Positions 26,360 through 38,486 of a stretch of 64,000 bases of DNA are shown here, one piece after another. The translations under genes were made by a program, and so were the position numbers. The stretch's first letter is position 1. Each line of letters begins with the position of its first letter. The notes below the pieces were generated by a model. That model did not search any database and had not been told where the DNA came from. It was given only the letters and a program-made list of their open reading frames with translations. This stretch comes from Punctularia strigosozonata HHB-11173 SS5 (lineage: Eukaryota > Basidiomycota > Agaricomycetes > Corticiales > Punctulariaceae), in the NCBI RefSeq assembly GCF_000264995.1, contig NW_006767441.1, positions 1,562,370 through 1,626,369 of the forward strand. The letters run 5' to 3'.

Positions 26360-29091
26360 TTACTTCCCCGTCGTCGCCCCCGCCAGCATGCGGTCGATCT
26401 CCAGCCTGATCTCGTCCAAGCTCCGCTTGAGCGTCTTCGCATCCTCGAACTTGCGATGCGTCTTGGCCTCCTCGACGTATCCCTCGAGGAGCGCTTCCTG
26501 CTCGAGCAGAGGTTGCAGCCGGAGCGCGAGCTCTGAGTCCGGGTCGAGCCCTGGCACGGCGACGGCGACGGCGGGCGTGGATGGGGACGCAGCGCCCGAT
26601 GCCGTTTGTCTCTGCTGCGCTTTCGGCAGGGACTGTTGCACGGAAACGTACGTTAGCATTGTATTGTTTGAGCATGCGAGGACAGAGAAGAAAGAATCAC
26701 CTGCAGAGGGAACATGTGCTTCTGCAGAAACATGTTCGCGCGCGCGAGGATGGCGGCCTGCATGCGCCCCTGCGCGCTCGCGGCGCCGCCCTGGGCAGGC
26801 CTGAGGGCGCGGATACGTTTCGCGAGCGCGTCGTAGCGCGCAAAGGCGTCGAGGAGGCGCTTGCGCGCCGCGGACGCCTCTTTGCTCGGCTGATCGTTGT
26901 GGCTGTCATGAAAGACAAACGAAAAAAAAAACCCCGATCAGAAAGACGTAGTTATACGGGGACGATGGACCGACCTGAGGTCGAGCACGAGCTCCTGGAA
27001 CACGGGGAGATCCTCCTCGATCTCCTTCTCCAGCGCCACGAACGCGTCGTACAGTCGTGCGAGCGGCGGCACCTCCCGCATTTCCTGCCGGTACTGCTGC
27101 CTCAACACCGCCGGTCGACACTCCCTGCACACCCTAACGCCCTTCAAGAACTTTTCCTCCTCGCTCATCCCTCCCGCCCCACCCGCTGCTGCCACTCCCA
27201 CCGTCCGCCTCCGCACGCCATAATCCACGCCTTCGCCCACTTCCTCTATCCTGCCCCCAGCTCCTCCTCCTCCAGCACCGCTCTGATCCGAGACGACGAA
27301 GAGCGAGCTGCACGCCACGGGCCGCTGCGGCGCGCGGGGGGGCAGCGCGCACACGACGCGCCCGCAGAGGCGGCAGTGGTGCCGCCGGTTCGACAGCGGG
27401 TGGAAGGGCGCGGCGCAGAGCGGGCACGCCGCGGCCGACGCGTCGGGTTCCCACGGCGCGATGCGCTGCTCGGCCGCGCGCACGTGATCCCGCGCGCGCG
27501 CCTTGTCGGTTTGGACGAGCCCGCGGAGGTCCGAGAGGTCGACGTCGAAGAAGCTCGAGGCGCGGCGGGTTTGCGCGGTCGGGCGGTCTTTTCCGTGCGG
27601 GTGGAGGGCGCTGGTTTTGTTGGAAGGCGAGGAGGAGGAGGCGGTCGAGGAGGATGGGGGGAAGTGTAGAGCGATGAGCTTTTCGAGGCGGCGTTCGAGC
27701 CGGGTGCGTTCGATCCGGCCGGCGTCGCGTGCGCGTTTGCGGGCCTCTAAGAACTCGTCGGTGAGCGGGCGGTAGACGCCCTTGGGCTGGAAGCCGGGCC
27801 GGTACGGGGCCTGTGCCGGGCGGGAAGCCGGTAAAGGAGCGGGCGAGGGCGAGGGAGAAAGAGTCGACGGAGACGCGGAGGAAGGCGAGGCGGAGGTGGA
27901 TGCAGAGGGGTGCAGCGAGACGGTGCGCGGGGGCGGGGCGTGGATCTCGGCCGATTGCGGGCGGCTGCGCGGAGTCGGCGCGGTAGAAGGACCAGCAGGG
28001 GAGGTGAGGGTGGCTGAAGGTGAAGGTGCGAGAGAGGAGGCAACGCTGGAGGACGAGGTGAGGCGGCTTCGGGGTTGGGCCGGCCTGAGAGGCTGGTCGA
28101 AGTGGCGGAGAGAAGACGCGGAGGCGACGCGTGCGTGCGAGCCTAAAGTTGGGGGATGAAGGGTGGATGAGGGTAGAGTGGATGCCGGGCGTAGCGGAGA
28201 CGACGGTAGCGGAGAGCGGCCGGAGGGGGTGGGAGCAAGCCGGCGGAAAGTAGAGGTGCGGCGGGAGGGCGAGGCAGGGGCCGAGGCCTCGGAAAGCGCA
28301 TGCGGGAGAGCCTGCTTGTCTGTTGCTTTCTGGGACGAGGTAGGCGAAGGGGGAGGTTTGTCCGGTACGGAGGGGGCAGGCGACGGGAGAGAGGGCGATG
28401 GCTCCTCGGGTGCTGACTCGGGCGACTGCGGTGGAGGCGGGAGGGCCTTAGGATCGGCCTCTGGCGGTGGTGTCAGAGGAAGCTGAGGCTGCTGGGTCTC
28501 GTCTTCGGGCGTAGGCGGTTTGATGGTGACTATTTCGGCCACCACCGGCGTGGGCCTTATCTCGTCGCTCGTCCTAGCTTTCTCGGACTCTATCGTCGTC
28601 GTCGCAGCGGCAGTAACGGGGATAGCCTCTTCCTTATGATGATGATGCGTGGCCCGCACGGGTGACGTAGGCAAACTGGGCGTGGTCTCCGAGATGCTGA
28701 TACTGGGCGCGGGCGAGTGCCGGGGGCGGAAGGCGTCGAACACGCTCGCGGGACGCGGGCTGGTGCCGGTGCTGCCGGACAGCGAAGAGAAGAGAGACGA
28801 GATCGGGTGCAGCACCTTCTCCGCGTCGAGATGCAGCTGTGGGAGTTGAGGCACTACGGGGGCGCTCACGATGCCCGCTGGCCCGTTGGGGCGCGAGGCG
28901 GGTGGAGGCGAGCCGCCTCCATCGACGACCGCGTTAGCGCCCGGAACTGGGACGAGGAATTGGTTGGAGAGGTTGCGGGAGTGCCGTTTGGGCTGGTTGA
29001 AGGACGTTCAGTAGGCGCAACTGTGGACGTTTGTAGAGAGGAGGCGTACCTTATACGGTTGATATGGAACGTGAGAGGGCGAGTCCACCAT
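26360..29091 (-). CDS. PEP7: FYVE zinc finger Rab5 effector, Pep7/Vac1 (rabenosyn) type
   Basis: A tether in vesicle transport from Golgi to endosome that binds PI3P by its FYVE finger and Rab GTPases by its C-terminus. Exons 29050-29091, 26975-28992, 26701-26902 and 26360-26632 join in phase to 844 aa. I chose the ATG at 29091 because the short first exon MVDSPSHVPYQPYK splices onto PKRHSRNLSNQF, an N-terminus that fits the family. Residues about 70-400 are a long Pro/Ser/Thr-rich, surely disordered region. The FYVE finger follows (CPLCAAPFHPLSNRRHHCRL, CGRVVC, then VRVCRECR), with the RRHHCR lipid-binding core intact. The C-terminus is helical: REVPPLARLYDAFVALEKEI, a Rab-binding type coiled segment, and a final rabenosyn-like hairpin (LLEQEALLEGYVEEAKTHRK). 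It is divergent from twinfilin, with 276 bp between start codons. Confidence 0.87.
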
Positions 29092-29367
29092 GGCGTTCGC
29101 TCAACCTTCAAAACAAGTGATATCCAGGTACGATGTCTCTAGCGATGTTGTGTATATTTCCGTCCAATTATTTCCAATTATTCAAGCCGAAGTGAAGGTC
29201 AAGAACGAAGAGAGAAAGCAAGGGAGGATTTGGGTAGCGCCGAAAGCCGTGACGCAGCACGACGCAGCAGCCGGTGCAAGGGGCGTCCGATCTGTATTTC
29301 ACGCCCCCCCATCTGCTTCCGCTCTCCCCTCCATCTTCACCCATCTTACATCGTCTTCACCATCAAC
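29092..29367. promoter_or_regulatory. Shared divergent promoter region (Pep7 / twinfilin)
   Basis: 276 bp between the two start codons. The twinfilin side carries a long pyrimidine-rich tract (29300-29365), typical of fungal core promoters. No TATA box is obvious. Confidence 0.4.
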
Positions 29368-30598
29368 ATGTCCGCAGCCTCCGGCATCGGCGTCTCGCCC
29401 GCCCTCTCCGACGCCTTCGCCGCCGCCGTCGACGAGCCGCACACCGCGCGCTTCATCAAGGTCGCCATCCGAAACGGTCCTCCACCAGCCGCAATCTTCG
29501 TAGATCCCCGTCCATATTGATCGCGCGCACCCAGAATCCCTCGTACCGGATGGCGAACTCGCTCCTGCAGGCAGCTTCACGGACGACCTGAACAAACTGC
29601 AATCCCTGCTGTCCGACGATGTGCCGGCCTACGTCCTCGCGCGCCTCGACGACGGCGCGGGCTGGCTCGCGATCTCATATGTGCCAGATACCGCCGGCGT
29701 GCGCGACAAAGTGCGCATATCTACACCCCTCGCAATCGTCGTTTCGCAAGTAACCCCATCTTCCCGATCCTTCAGATGCTCTACGCCTCCACCCGCGCCT
29801 CGCTCACCAAATCGCTCGGCGCGCCGCACTTCACCGACACCCTCTTCGCCACCTCCAAATCGGACCTCACCCCGTCCGGCTACGCCGCGCACCTGGCGCA
29901 CCTCGCCGCCCCGAAGCCGATGACGCCACGTGAGCAAGAAGCCGCCGCGGTGCGCGCCGCCGAGCGCGCGGCGGGGCAGGACGATTACCGCGGGAGCGGC
30001 GCACGTGTGGCGCACGTCGGCGGACAAGGCGCGGTCGGGCTCACATGGCACCCGGACGCGGAAGGCGCCGTGCGCCGGCTCGCGGACGTCAACGCGAGCA
30101 GGATCGTCGTCCTGGTGTGTTCATTCCCATTCTTGCTGCAGCCCATCGATCCTAATTCTCGTCTCATAGACCATCGAACCCGCGACGGAGACACTAACCC
30201 TCCAGTCGGACGTCGAATGCCCCGTCGACCAGCTCGGCGCCGTCCTCCCCACCGACGCGCCCTGCTTCGCCTTCTTCGCCTGGGCCCACTCTGCCTCCAA
30301 GCGCGAAGTCGTCTACGTCTACTCTTGCCCAACCGGCGCGCCCGTCAAGCCGCGCATGGTCTACTCGTCCGCCTTCCTCTCTACCTACAATGCTGCCCGC
30401 GCGTTGCTCGGCGAAACCGTGCTGAGTGCGCGCAAAGTGCAGACGAGCGACCCGCGCGAGATCGACGAGGCGTTTTTGCGCGCCGAGCTCGGCTTTAGTC
30501 CCGCCGCGGCTGCGCCGGTGAGCGAGAAAGCGGGCGGAGGTGCGGCATCGAGCGAGAAAAAACCATTTGCGAGGCCGAGCCGGCCCGGACGTCGGTGA
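29368..30598 (+). CDS. TWF1: Twinfilin (two ADF-H domains), actin monomer-binding protein
   Basis: Binds ADP-actin monomers and caps filament ends in cortical actin patches. Exons 29368-29476, 29535-29710, 29776-30114 and 30170-30598 join in phase to 350 aa. ADF-H domain 1 covers about residues 5-145: LSDAFAAAVDEPHTARFIKV, YVLARLDDGAGWLAISYVPD, then the long helix MLYASTRASLTKSLG. Domain 2 covers about 185-310: LTWHPDAEGAV, CFAFFAWAHSASKREVVYVY and RMVYSSAFLSTYNAARALLG, the matching actin-binding helix. A basic low-complexity tail (KKPFARPSRPGRR) ends the protein, as in other twinfilins. It faces the DUF2235-WD40 copy 2 gene tail to tail, and the two were duplicated together; the second twinfilin at 37-38 kb is broken. 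Confidence 0.9.
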
Positions 30599-30894
30599 GC
30601 GACTAGGTATATGCTATGGCACCGTTGTCTATGCTACGAACGAAATGTGTTTTGTTATCAAAGCCGTTGTATAGTTCGACATCGTTATGTGAAGTAGCAT
30701 GTTCCGTTGATATCAAGTGTGAAGAGTAGGTTACAAGCGGTCGACGTCTGGTCCAATGTGTCTTGCAGCAAATAGGATCCACAACCTGGCGTGCACATTC
30801 GGGCCTGCCAAAACGCTCAAACGACAACTGTCCGTTAATCAGGACGGCACATCCGAGAGCGCGTATATCCCCGCATCAGGCATGCCGTACCTGG

Positions 30895-33800
30895 CTAATC
30901 AACCTCCGCGTCCCATATCCTCACCCAACCGTCACCACCACCCGAGACAACGCGCCTTCCGTCGGGGGAGAACGCAACGGCCCTCACCCAGTCCGTGTGC
31001 GCCTCCAACGGCCCCACCACGGTCTGTCCCGTCTGCGCGTCCCATATCCGGATAGTGCGGTCGTAGGAGCCGGAGACGATGTACTTGCCATCCGGCGAGA
31101 ATGCGACGGAGATTACATGGCTGGTGTGCCCTCGCAAAGGGCCCAACACCGTCTTTCCCGTCCGAGTGTCCCAGATCCGGAGTGTGTTGTCGCTGGACGC
31201 AGAGACGAGGCGAGTGCCATCGGGAGAATATGCAACGGACCAAACCCAGCCATCGTGGCCTTGAAGCGGATCCCCGACTGGTTTCCCTGTCCCGGCGTCC
31301 CAGAGTCGGATCGTGCCGTCGACGGATCCAGAGGCGATGCGATCCCCAGCGGGTGAAAAGGCGACGCTCAGGACGTCGCTGGTATGACCTTGCAAAGACC
31401 CGCCGATGGGCTGTCCCGTCTGCGCATCCCAAAGTCGGAGTGTCCTGTCGTCTGAGCCCGAGACGATGCGGTTGCCGTCGGGTGAGAACGCGACACTCCG
31501 AACTTCGTCTGTATGCCCTCGGAGCGGCTCCCCGATCTGCTGCCCCATCTCCACGTCCCACAGTCGGACGGTATCGTCATCCGAGCCGGAGGCAAGACGT
31601 TTTCCATTTTGAGAGAATGCGATAGACTTGACCCAATCTGTATGCCCCAAAAGTGGCTCTAGGATTTCCTTTCCGGTATCCGCCGCCCAGATTCGGATCG
31701 ACCTATCCCCGGAGCCCGAAGCCATCCGTGTGCCATCCGGAGAAAAGGCTACAGATAGTACAATACCGCTGTGGCCGCGTAGCTTCAACAACAGTCCTGT
31801 GTAAATCCGTCTGAGCAAACCAACAACTGAACGTCATGCAAGTATACTGACTGCCATCAAAGACCTTCATTGTCCGGTCCACGGCCTCGGGAATTCCTGC
31901 TTGCTCCTGGTCGGCACCAGACAGCAACTCCCTCAAAACACCTTTACGGTATTGTCTAGCGCCGTCGGGTAAGGAGGAGAACGTGCCAAGAAGCCGTGTT
32001 ATATCGGATGCGTGGATCTGCCGCAGCTCCGGTTCAACATCGGCGATGGCGCCTTGTTGCCTTTCGAGAGCTTCGAACAGCCTTGCTACAATCGTTGACG
32101 CGGTCCTTCCTAGCTTGCCAAATTCTGTTCACATAAGCTTTCGACCTTATTTAGTGCATAATGGGAGCCGCCTTACCTGATGTTAATAACCCATTCAGGA
32201 GAATGTGATCCGCTTCCGATAGCCCTGCATCTGCGAGCTTTGCTACTACATTGCCAGCCGTATCACATATGTCTTGCATGATTTGATCCGTGGCCTTGGT
32301 GAAGTCCAACCGTTCCGTATCGACATGTGATAAGACCGCGATGAACAGACGTTCCGGCAAGAGCTCTGCAGAGCAGAGCGAGCCCGATGCACAAAGAGCC
32401 ACCGCCAGGTCCGTGATGCGAACCCTCCGCAGATCCAAGTCCATGATATCATCACTCAGCACGAGCTTCTTCAGCGTATCAAGGAGTTTTTCGACTTTCT
32501 TGCAATTCGCGATAGATTGCCTGCCGGACTCTGACGCGAGGTGTGGATCAGCCCGGCGGATGCAGCTTGGAAGAAGTCTGGGCACACCTGTATACAATAA
32601 CGCGTCGAGCACATTGCGCTCCGTGTCAGAAAGCTGCATGCTGACAATATTGTCCACGATATTTGGGGCTCTGTCACATAACGGGCGGGAAATTCGATCA
32701 ATGGCACGGCGGACAACAGGTCGATGCCACTCGACGATGCCATGCAGCTCCGCTACATTCTCCTGCCAGTATCGCTCGGTGCCTCGGGACAACGAAGGCA
32801 AAGAACCTAGAAGAGTCAATAAATCCGTGATTCGCTCTCTGCGATAAGACCAGTGCAGGTCGCGCTTTGCAGCCTCGAGTACATTCAGCAATTTAGATCC
32901 GTCGGCGATCGCTGCAAGGGTGTTTCTTCCGAAGTCTATCAAAGATAAGTCACAGGTAGGGAGCAGATGTACGTTGTCAACTGACCTGTTTCCACTATAG
33001 TACACAGCACATCTCGTTCGCCGTCGCTAAGCCATGTTTCGCGCATCAACTCGTCCAAAAGCCTTTGGACTCTAGCACGGAACAATCGCGAGAGCTCCGC
33101 TGAAGCTTGCCCCAGAGAACTTGATGGTTGTGGTTGTTCATTAGACAAGCGCTCTGCGGTTTCGCGCATCCAGGACTGTTCCCCATTATCCATTTCATCC
33201 ATCTTGGACAAGTCTTGAAACGCGCCAAGGACTATCAGAAGCCCGATGAGTTGCCTCTCGTGTTGTTCCGTCGGAGGTCCCGCCGCGATCGCAAGCTTGA
33301 CGGCCATAAATGCCTTGAACAGCTCGTCCGCATTTGCGTAGTCAGTCATCGATCGCTGGCCGACGTCTGCACAAGGTTCAACTTCATCCTACCAGGCAGC
33401 CAGGTGAGCAGCTCACCAGATGAGGACAGTGTTACGAGCACATGACAATCCTCGTCCGACAGGTTCCCACCCAGTATGCCGTCGACGATGCGATTTGCCG
33501 ATTTATAAGGGTCACGCTCGATCCAGTCGTCGCTGGCGATGACTTGGTCCCACTTCAGGCCGTCAGGGACGCGTGCTCTGCGTTTCCACGCTGAACGTTC
33601 CGATTTCTTCAGCTTGAAAGTTTCCGACTGCGACAGAGGTCCGATGAATGGCTCATAGATAATTTCCCGTTGCGATGGCGAGTCAATAACCGATTCGTGG
33701 ATACGTTGTCCATGCATGATCTGACGAGGTGACGAGAGGTGAGGGCTAGCAAAGCCATTCTATTGAGCCAATGGGCGGTTAAAGTCTGCTTAGATGACTC

Positions 33801-35489
33801 ACAAATATACCGCATGCTCTTTCTCTTTCTTTGAGTCGTAAGATAGTCGCCTGAAGGGAAGACACTCGAGGATTCTCCAATACCACCTCATAGAATTTGT
33901 AGGTTTCAGCTGCTGCCAATTGCCGCGGAAATCTATCATGCGCAGCCCTTCTTTGAGCGCTTCGTAAGACATCCAGCGCAAGGCGGGACCGAACTTGTCA
34001 AGGTCGAGATTAAGATCGCTTCCACCGCCGCTAATCGTCTGTTCAGTATCATCTAGCAGATCAAACCTCAAAACCGGCTTACATGTCGGAATGAGAGCCG
34101 GAGAACCAGACCTCTTTCACGTTCACAGCCTGGGTATCTGCAGTCGGGCCCACACCCGCGTTCGCATACTCGGGCAAGAACTTGACCCGCACCTCGTCGA
34201 GGGCGAGCGCATGCCGGAACGCGCAGACGTGCGTCATCCCCGTCGTCGTCTCCGGAAGGCTCGGCGCACGGGCGACCCCAATGGATGAAACGGTATCCCT
34301 GAAGGCGGATGAGCAAACGGCGGACGGGAAAACGGCACGGGGGGCTCACCATGCTCCAACGAAATGGACCTTGACACCTTTCCGACAGAGCGTACGCTTG
34401 AAACGCTCACTCAGTTCCAGCGGGTCAGTCTTGTGCTCGCGGCGTTTCTTGGACTTGATCGGCTTTGGCGCCGGCGCGATCTCTGGTTCATCTTGCTGCA
34501 GCGCCGTCGTGTCGCGTCCAGGGCGGAAGGACCACCGTAGCTTGTTTCGCAGCCAAGCCCTTACCTTCGCTATCGTACCAGCCGACGACTGGGAGGAGTT
34601 GTGTCGGTGCCCTATCATGTCCATGTAGAGGTCATATGCGCTGTATTGCGTTCAGAAGGCGGATGTGAGATAACATCGCGTACTCACAATTTTATCTGGC
34701 CCTTGTTTCCTTTACGGACCAGACCGACCTGGTTTGCGGGGCCACAATTGTCAGCGAAACGTATTGAGCACATCAGCCGGAGGGACGCACTAGTTCTATC
34801 ATTCCTGCAATGACACGCACTTGATACGCGCCCCGCGAAAAGCCTGTAGAATCGGTGAGGATGGTGCTGTGTGATCATTGACGTAGACGACAGACCGAAA
34901 AGGAATATTCGATCTCCCGGTATGTAATTTTCTGAAAGCCACTCGTAGGCATCGAGGACTATTTTCTTGAAGTTCCTAAAGGGACGGTACGTTGGTAGAG
35001 GACTTAAGACGGGTAATCACGAATGCTCACCACGCGATTGCCATGTCGATGGTATGATCGATTTTCTGCTTCCAATAATGGAAAGATGTCTTGCTATCCC
35101 GCGCATACGTTCCTATCCCGCTGTTGTAGTACGTGAGCTGGTTTTCGTCTTCGATCAAGCGGCTGTAAAGCTCGACGACGTTGGTGTTCTGCGAGCCCTG
35201 GTTCAGCGTCGGTGCGAAGGGAAGAACGTTGGCTGACCTTGTAGCTGAATTGATTGGCGGTCCCGTCGATGCACACGACGAGGTTTCGACCGCCGCCTTT
35301 ACAGGCACAGGACGTCGAAGCCTTAGGGTTTTGACGTTGCTCTGCTTTATCTGCTGCCTGTGGAGCCGGGTTGGGCACAGGCGGCGCAGGCTTGATATCC
35401 GTTTCCCCCTCGGAATGACGGGCTATGTCCTCATGCGACGCCGAGATCAAAGGCGCGGTCGAAGCCGTGTCGTCGTTAGCGGCGGCCAT
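30895..35489 (-). CDS. DUF2235 - four helical modules - WD40 protein, copy 2
   Basis: Fourteen exons (5' to 3': 35238-35489, 35031-35188, 34896-34975, 34791-34843, 34688-34728, 34350-34640, 34083-34298, 33811-34030, 33417-33759, 32986-33366, 32588-32935, 32177-32530, 31852-32124, 30895-31796) join in phase to 1303 aa. Exons 2 to 5 have exactly the lengths of copies 1 and 3 (158, 80, 53, 41 nt). The DUF2235 core is intact: [20 protein letters not shown] with Ser166, HFVGAWDTVSS, FSGSHSD plus GGGS. The middle differs: four consecutive helical modules (about residues 552-1003), each on its own phase 1-1 exon, against one in the other copies. The last 300 residues are seven WD40 repeats of 43 aa. 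No signal peptide. A receptor/effector role is inferred from the architecture. It shares a segmental duplication with copy 3. Confidence 0.8.
31852..33366 (-). repeat. Four-fold exon array encoding a helical module
   Basis: Exons 32986-33366, 32588-32935, 32177-32530 and 31852-32124 are diverged copies of one coding unit in DUF2235-WD40 copy 2. All start and end in phase 1. Modules tend to close on the pattern LSD-x-E-R-x-VL-x(6)-[33 protein letters not shown] and [16 protein letters not shown]. The exon upstream of the array ends alike ([16 protein letters not shown]). I do not recognise the module as a named domain. Confidence 0.7.
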
Positions 35490-37099
35490 GGCTCTGCAGC
35501 GCTCTGGAGTGAAGGTGTAGGTGAGAGGAAGAGATGCGAGGAAAAAGGGCTATCGAACCTGCGCTTTCCGACCGGAGGTTGTATAGGGTTGGACAGCATG
35601 TGAACCATGAGCATGAGGCACCGGGCCCATAGTCGGCACGGCAAGTCCTCGTCAAGGTTCAATATGGAACTGTTATGGACGTGCGGCGTCTGTTGTCGCT
35701 CGAAGTGCGGGATCGAAGATCAGAACATCTTCGAAGCTCATCGACCAGTTCTCGGCGTCGCAACTCGACGCGCACAATGTGAGCTGAACACGAGAACGAT
35801 GGCAAAAGCCACCTGGCACCGGTAATAGGATCTTGCGAATTTTTGTGTCAGGCGAGACAGACGGGGGTTTTTTTCGCGAAGAAGGTCGTACGTGTATCGA
35901 GATAGCAATGCTCCATGAGGTTTGTAATCCATGGTCAAGAACAGCGACATGCACGACGCACGTTGTCATTTCCGCGTATGCCGCCGCAGATTAGCGCCCG
36001 TTCAAACTTCGGCAGCGCCTCCCATGCCCCGTCGTTCTCCTTCAGAGTTGCCGTCTCACGGCTGAATAACTCCCACCTTATCTATCCGTTAGGGCTGGAA
36101 TGACGTTGGTCTTTCGTCTCAGGCGCCGGAACATCAGATGGTGGAAGGGCTCGCGGACGCCTTGAGGTACGTTCAGCGCTCTATCCCCCCTGTCGTGGCT
36201 CATCTCTGTCCTTCAGGCCCCTTTCACTCCAAGCGTTACGAGGAGATCCATACAGATGATACCGCTCCACTACACACGTTCAGCAAGATGTACGTGATCG
36301 TGGAAACATCTCGGGAGTTGGGATCGTCGACCAAGGAATGAAGAGCGGGAGCTCGTGGATCACGTCCGTGCAGTTTGACTGTCAATCTTTCAATCGCTCG
36401 CGCATAGCGCATATATGGACTATATATCTCGGGAAAACGCTCTTTGTCTGCAAGAATGATCTCAATTCAATCACTCAACCGCTACCGCGTCGACGGCACC
36501 GCTATGTACTGACAAGCCCGAGTTAGGCAGGCTCTACCAAAACTCAAGGTGCACGTTTGTATAACTGCCTCTGGTAGTCAGATGTCTGACTGGTAGATGT
36601 TCTCTAGCGCGACAGCTCAACCCGCCTCAATCGAAGCATCGCTTGCTCAGGGATTGATCTCGAGTGAAACCGTAGCTTTCTGCGCTCGGTCGTAAGCGGA
36701 AGGACATGCAACAGTGCGGGACGCCGACTAGACTCTACGATCTCAAACCCGTCGATCTTTATCAACTGGGATATTTCATCCTTAGGCCTTTATGTCAACT
36801 CCTCTCGATCGCCCGGGCATCACCCGGCGTGTGCGAGAGGGTCGATGCCTCGTGTGGACCGCACGGTGTGATTGCAAGGTGTCGTGCGTATGTTCGCACC
36901 TCGTAAGCTCGACGCTCATCTGACGAGGCTATGTTCGCAAAAGCTGGCCGATCAATCCATGGTTTATAGATAACTCATCGTAACCGGGCACTGCACATGT
37001 AGTACACATAGTGCACTGCAGATTTTGCTCCAATTCCTTCCGAGTTTCTGCTTTCAGGCCCGGTTTTCGGTCTGCTGTTCCTCGGAGATGCTATCGAGA
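35490..37099. other. Spacer between the two units of the segmental duplication
   Basis: About 1.6 kb. It contains the 5' flank of DUF2235-WD40 copy 2. No open frame here has a recognisable domain or joins by splicing, and I see no transposon ends. Confidence 0.4.
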
Positions 37100-38140
37100 T
37101 ACAGGTTTCAGCACGAACACAAGGAGTTCCCCCTGCACGATGCCGATCTCGCGGCTGCAGGCGATTTTGCGGATGATCGACGACCGCTGTAGTTGCTGCT
37201 GTCCGATGATACGTCCACGAGCGGCTTGACGACCGCACGGGCAATCTGGTACACGGCCTGCATGCGCAACAACGTAACGCGTCTCTACGCTTTTGCATTG
37301 TCCTTCGGTACTCATGGTCGTGATGTGCAGATGCCTGCGCTTTCGCCCGCGCCTCGCTCATCGGATTCGTCGACGCGCTGCAACTCGCCGACAACCTCTT
37401 CGCCACCTGCAGGGTGGAAATCACCACGACTGGCCATACTACGCACCTAGCTCACCTCGTTTCACAGAAACCGACGACGGTGCGTGAGCAAGAGCTCGCC
37501 GCGCTGCACGCCGAGAAGCCCGTGGCACAGCACAACGACTACCACGGAGGTGGAGCACATTCGGCGGTCGGGCTCGTATGGGACGCGGACGACAGGCGTT
37601 ATGCGGCGGCTCGCAGATGGCAACACGGTGAGGGTCATCGCCCTGGTATGTATTCTTCCTCATCTCACAACAACAAGAAGTGTAGAACTGATCAAATTCC
37701 CATTTCATAGACCATCAAACCCGCAGCGGAGACACTAACCCTCCAGTCTGACGTCGAATGCCCCGTCGCCCAGCTCGGCGCCGTGCTCCCTACCGATGTG
37801 CCCTGCTTTGCCTTCTACGCTTAGACCCACTGTGCCTCCGAGCGCGAAGTCGTGCATGTTTACTCCTGCCCGACTAGCGCGCCCGTCAAGCCGCGCATGG
37901 TCTATTCGTCGGCCTTTCTGTCCACCTACAACGCCGCCCGCGCACTGCTCGGCGAGGCGGTGATGAGCGCACGCAAGGTGCAGACGAGCGATCGGCGCGA
38001 GATCGACGAGGCGTTCTTGCGCGCCGAGCTCGGTCTTAGTCCCGCCGCGGCCGCACCGGTGAGCGAGAAAGCGAGCGGAGGTGCGACATTGAACGAGAAG
38101 AAACCGTTTTCGAGGCTGAGCCGTCCTGGACGTCGGTACG
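37100..38140 (+). pseudogene. Twinfilin pseudogene (second unit of the segmental duplication)
   Basis: A degraded copy of the intact gene at 29368-30598. The first exon is not found. Domain 1 survives as scraps (LLSDD, then VDALQLADNLFATC near 37370). The C-terminal 110 codons are close to the functional gene: TLQSDVECPVAQLGAVLPTD, MVYSSAFLSTYNAARALLGE, VQTSDRREIDEAFLRAELGL. An in-frame TAG interrupts domain 2 at about 37822 (TTCTACGCTTAGACC where the intact gene has TTCGCCTGGGCC). The normal stop after PGRR is changed, so the frame runs on. Downstream spacer sequence also matches the spacer after the functional copy. This is a host gene that lost function after duplication. Confidence 0.85.
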
Positions 38141-38486
38141 CGACCAGCTGTATATTATGGCAACGTCGTCTACGTTACGGACGAAATCGAAATGTATGTT
38201 TTTGTTATATAACCCGTTGTATAATTCGACATCGACGTGTGAAGTAGCATATTCCGTTGGTATCAGATATTCAACCTATGAGGAGCCGGTTGCAGTGAAT
38301 GCGTCGACGTCTGGTCCAATCTTGTAGCAGATGAGCACGGAAGGGACGTCCATAGGATTCACAACCTGGCGTGCACATTCGGGTCTGCCAAAACGCGTAA
38401 ACGACGACTGTCAGCTAATCAGGACGGCACATCCGAGAGCGCGAACTACGCACCTCATACACCCGCATCAGGCATGGCACGCAAGG

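Noticed and set aside
27134-28486. Long Arg-, Gly- or Pro-rich open frames opposite Pep7
   Set aside because: Shadows of the GC-rich, Pro/Ser-rich Pep7 exon, with no independent support.
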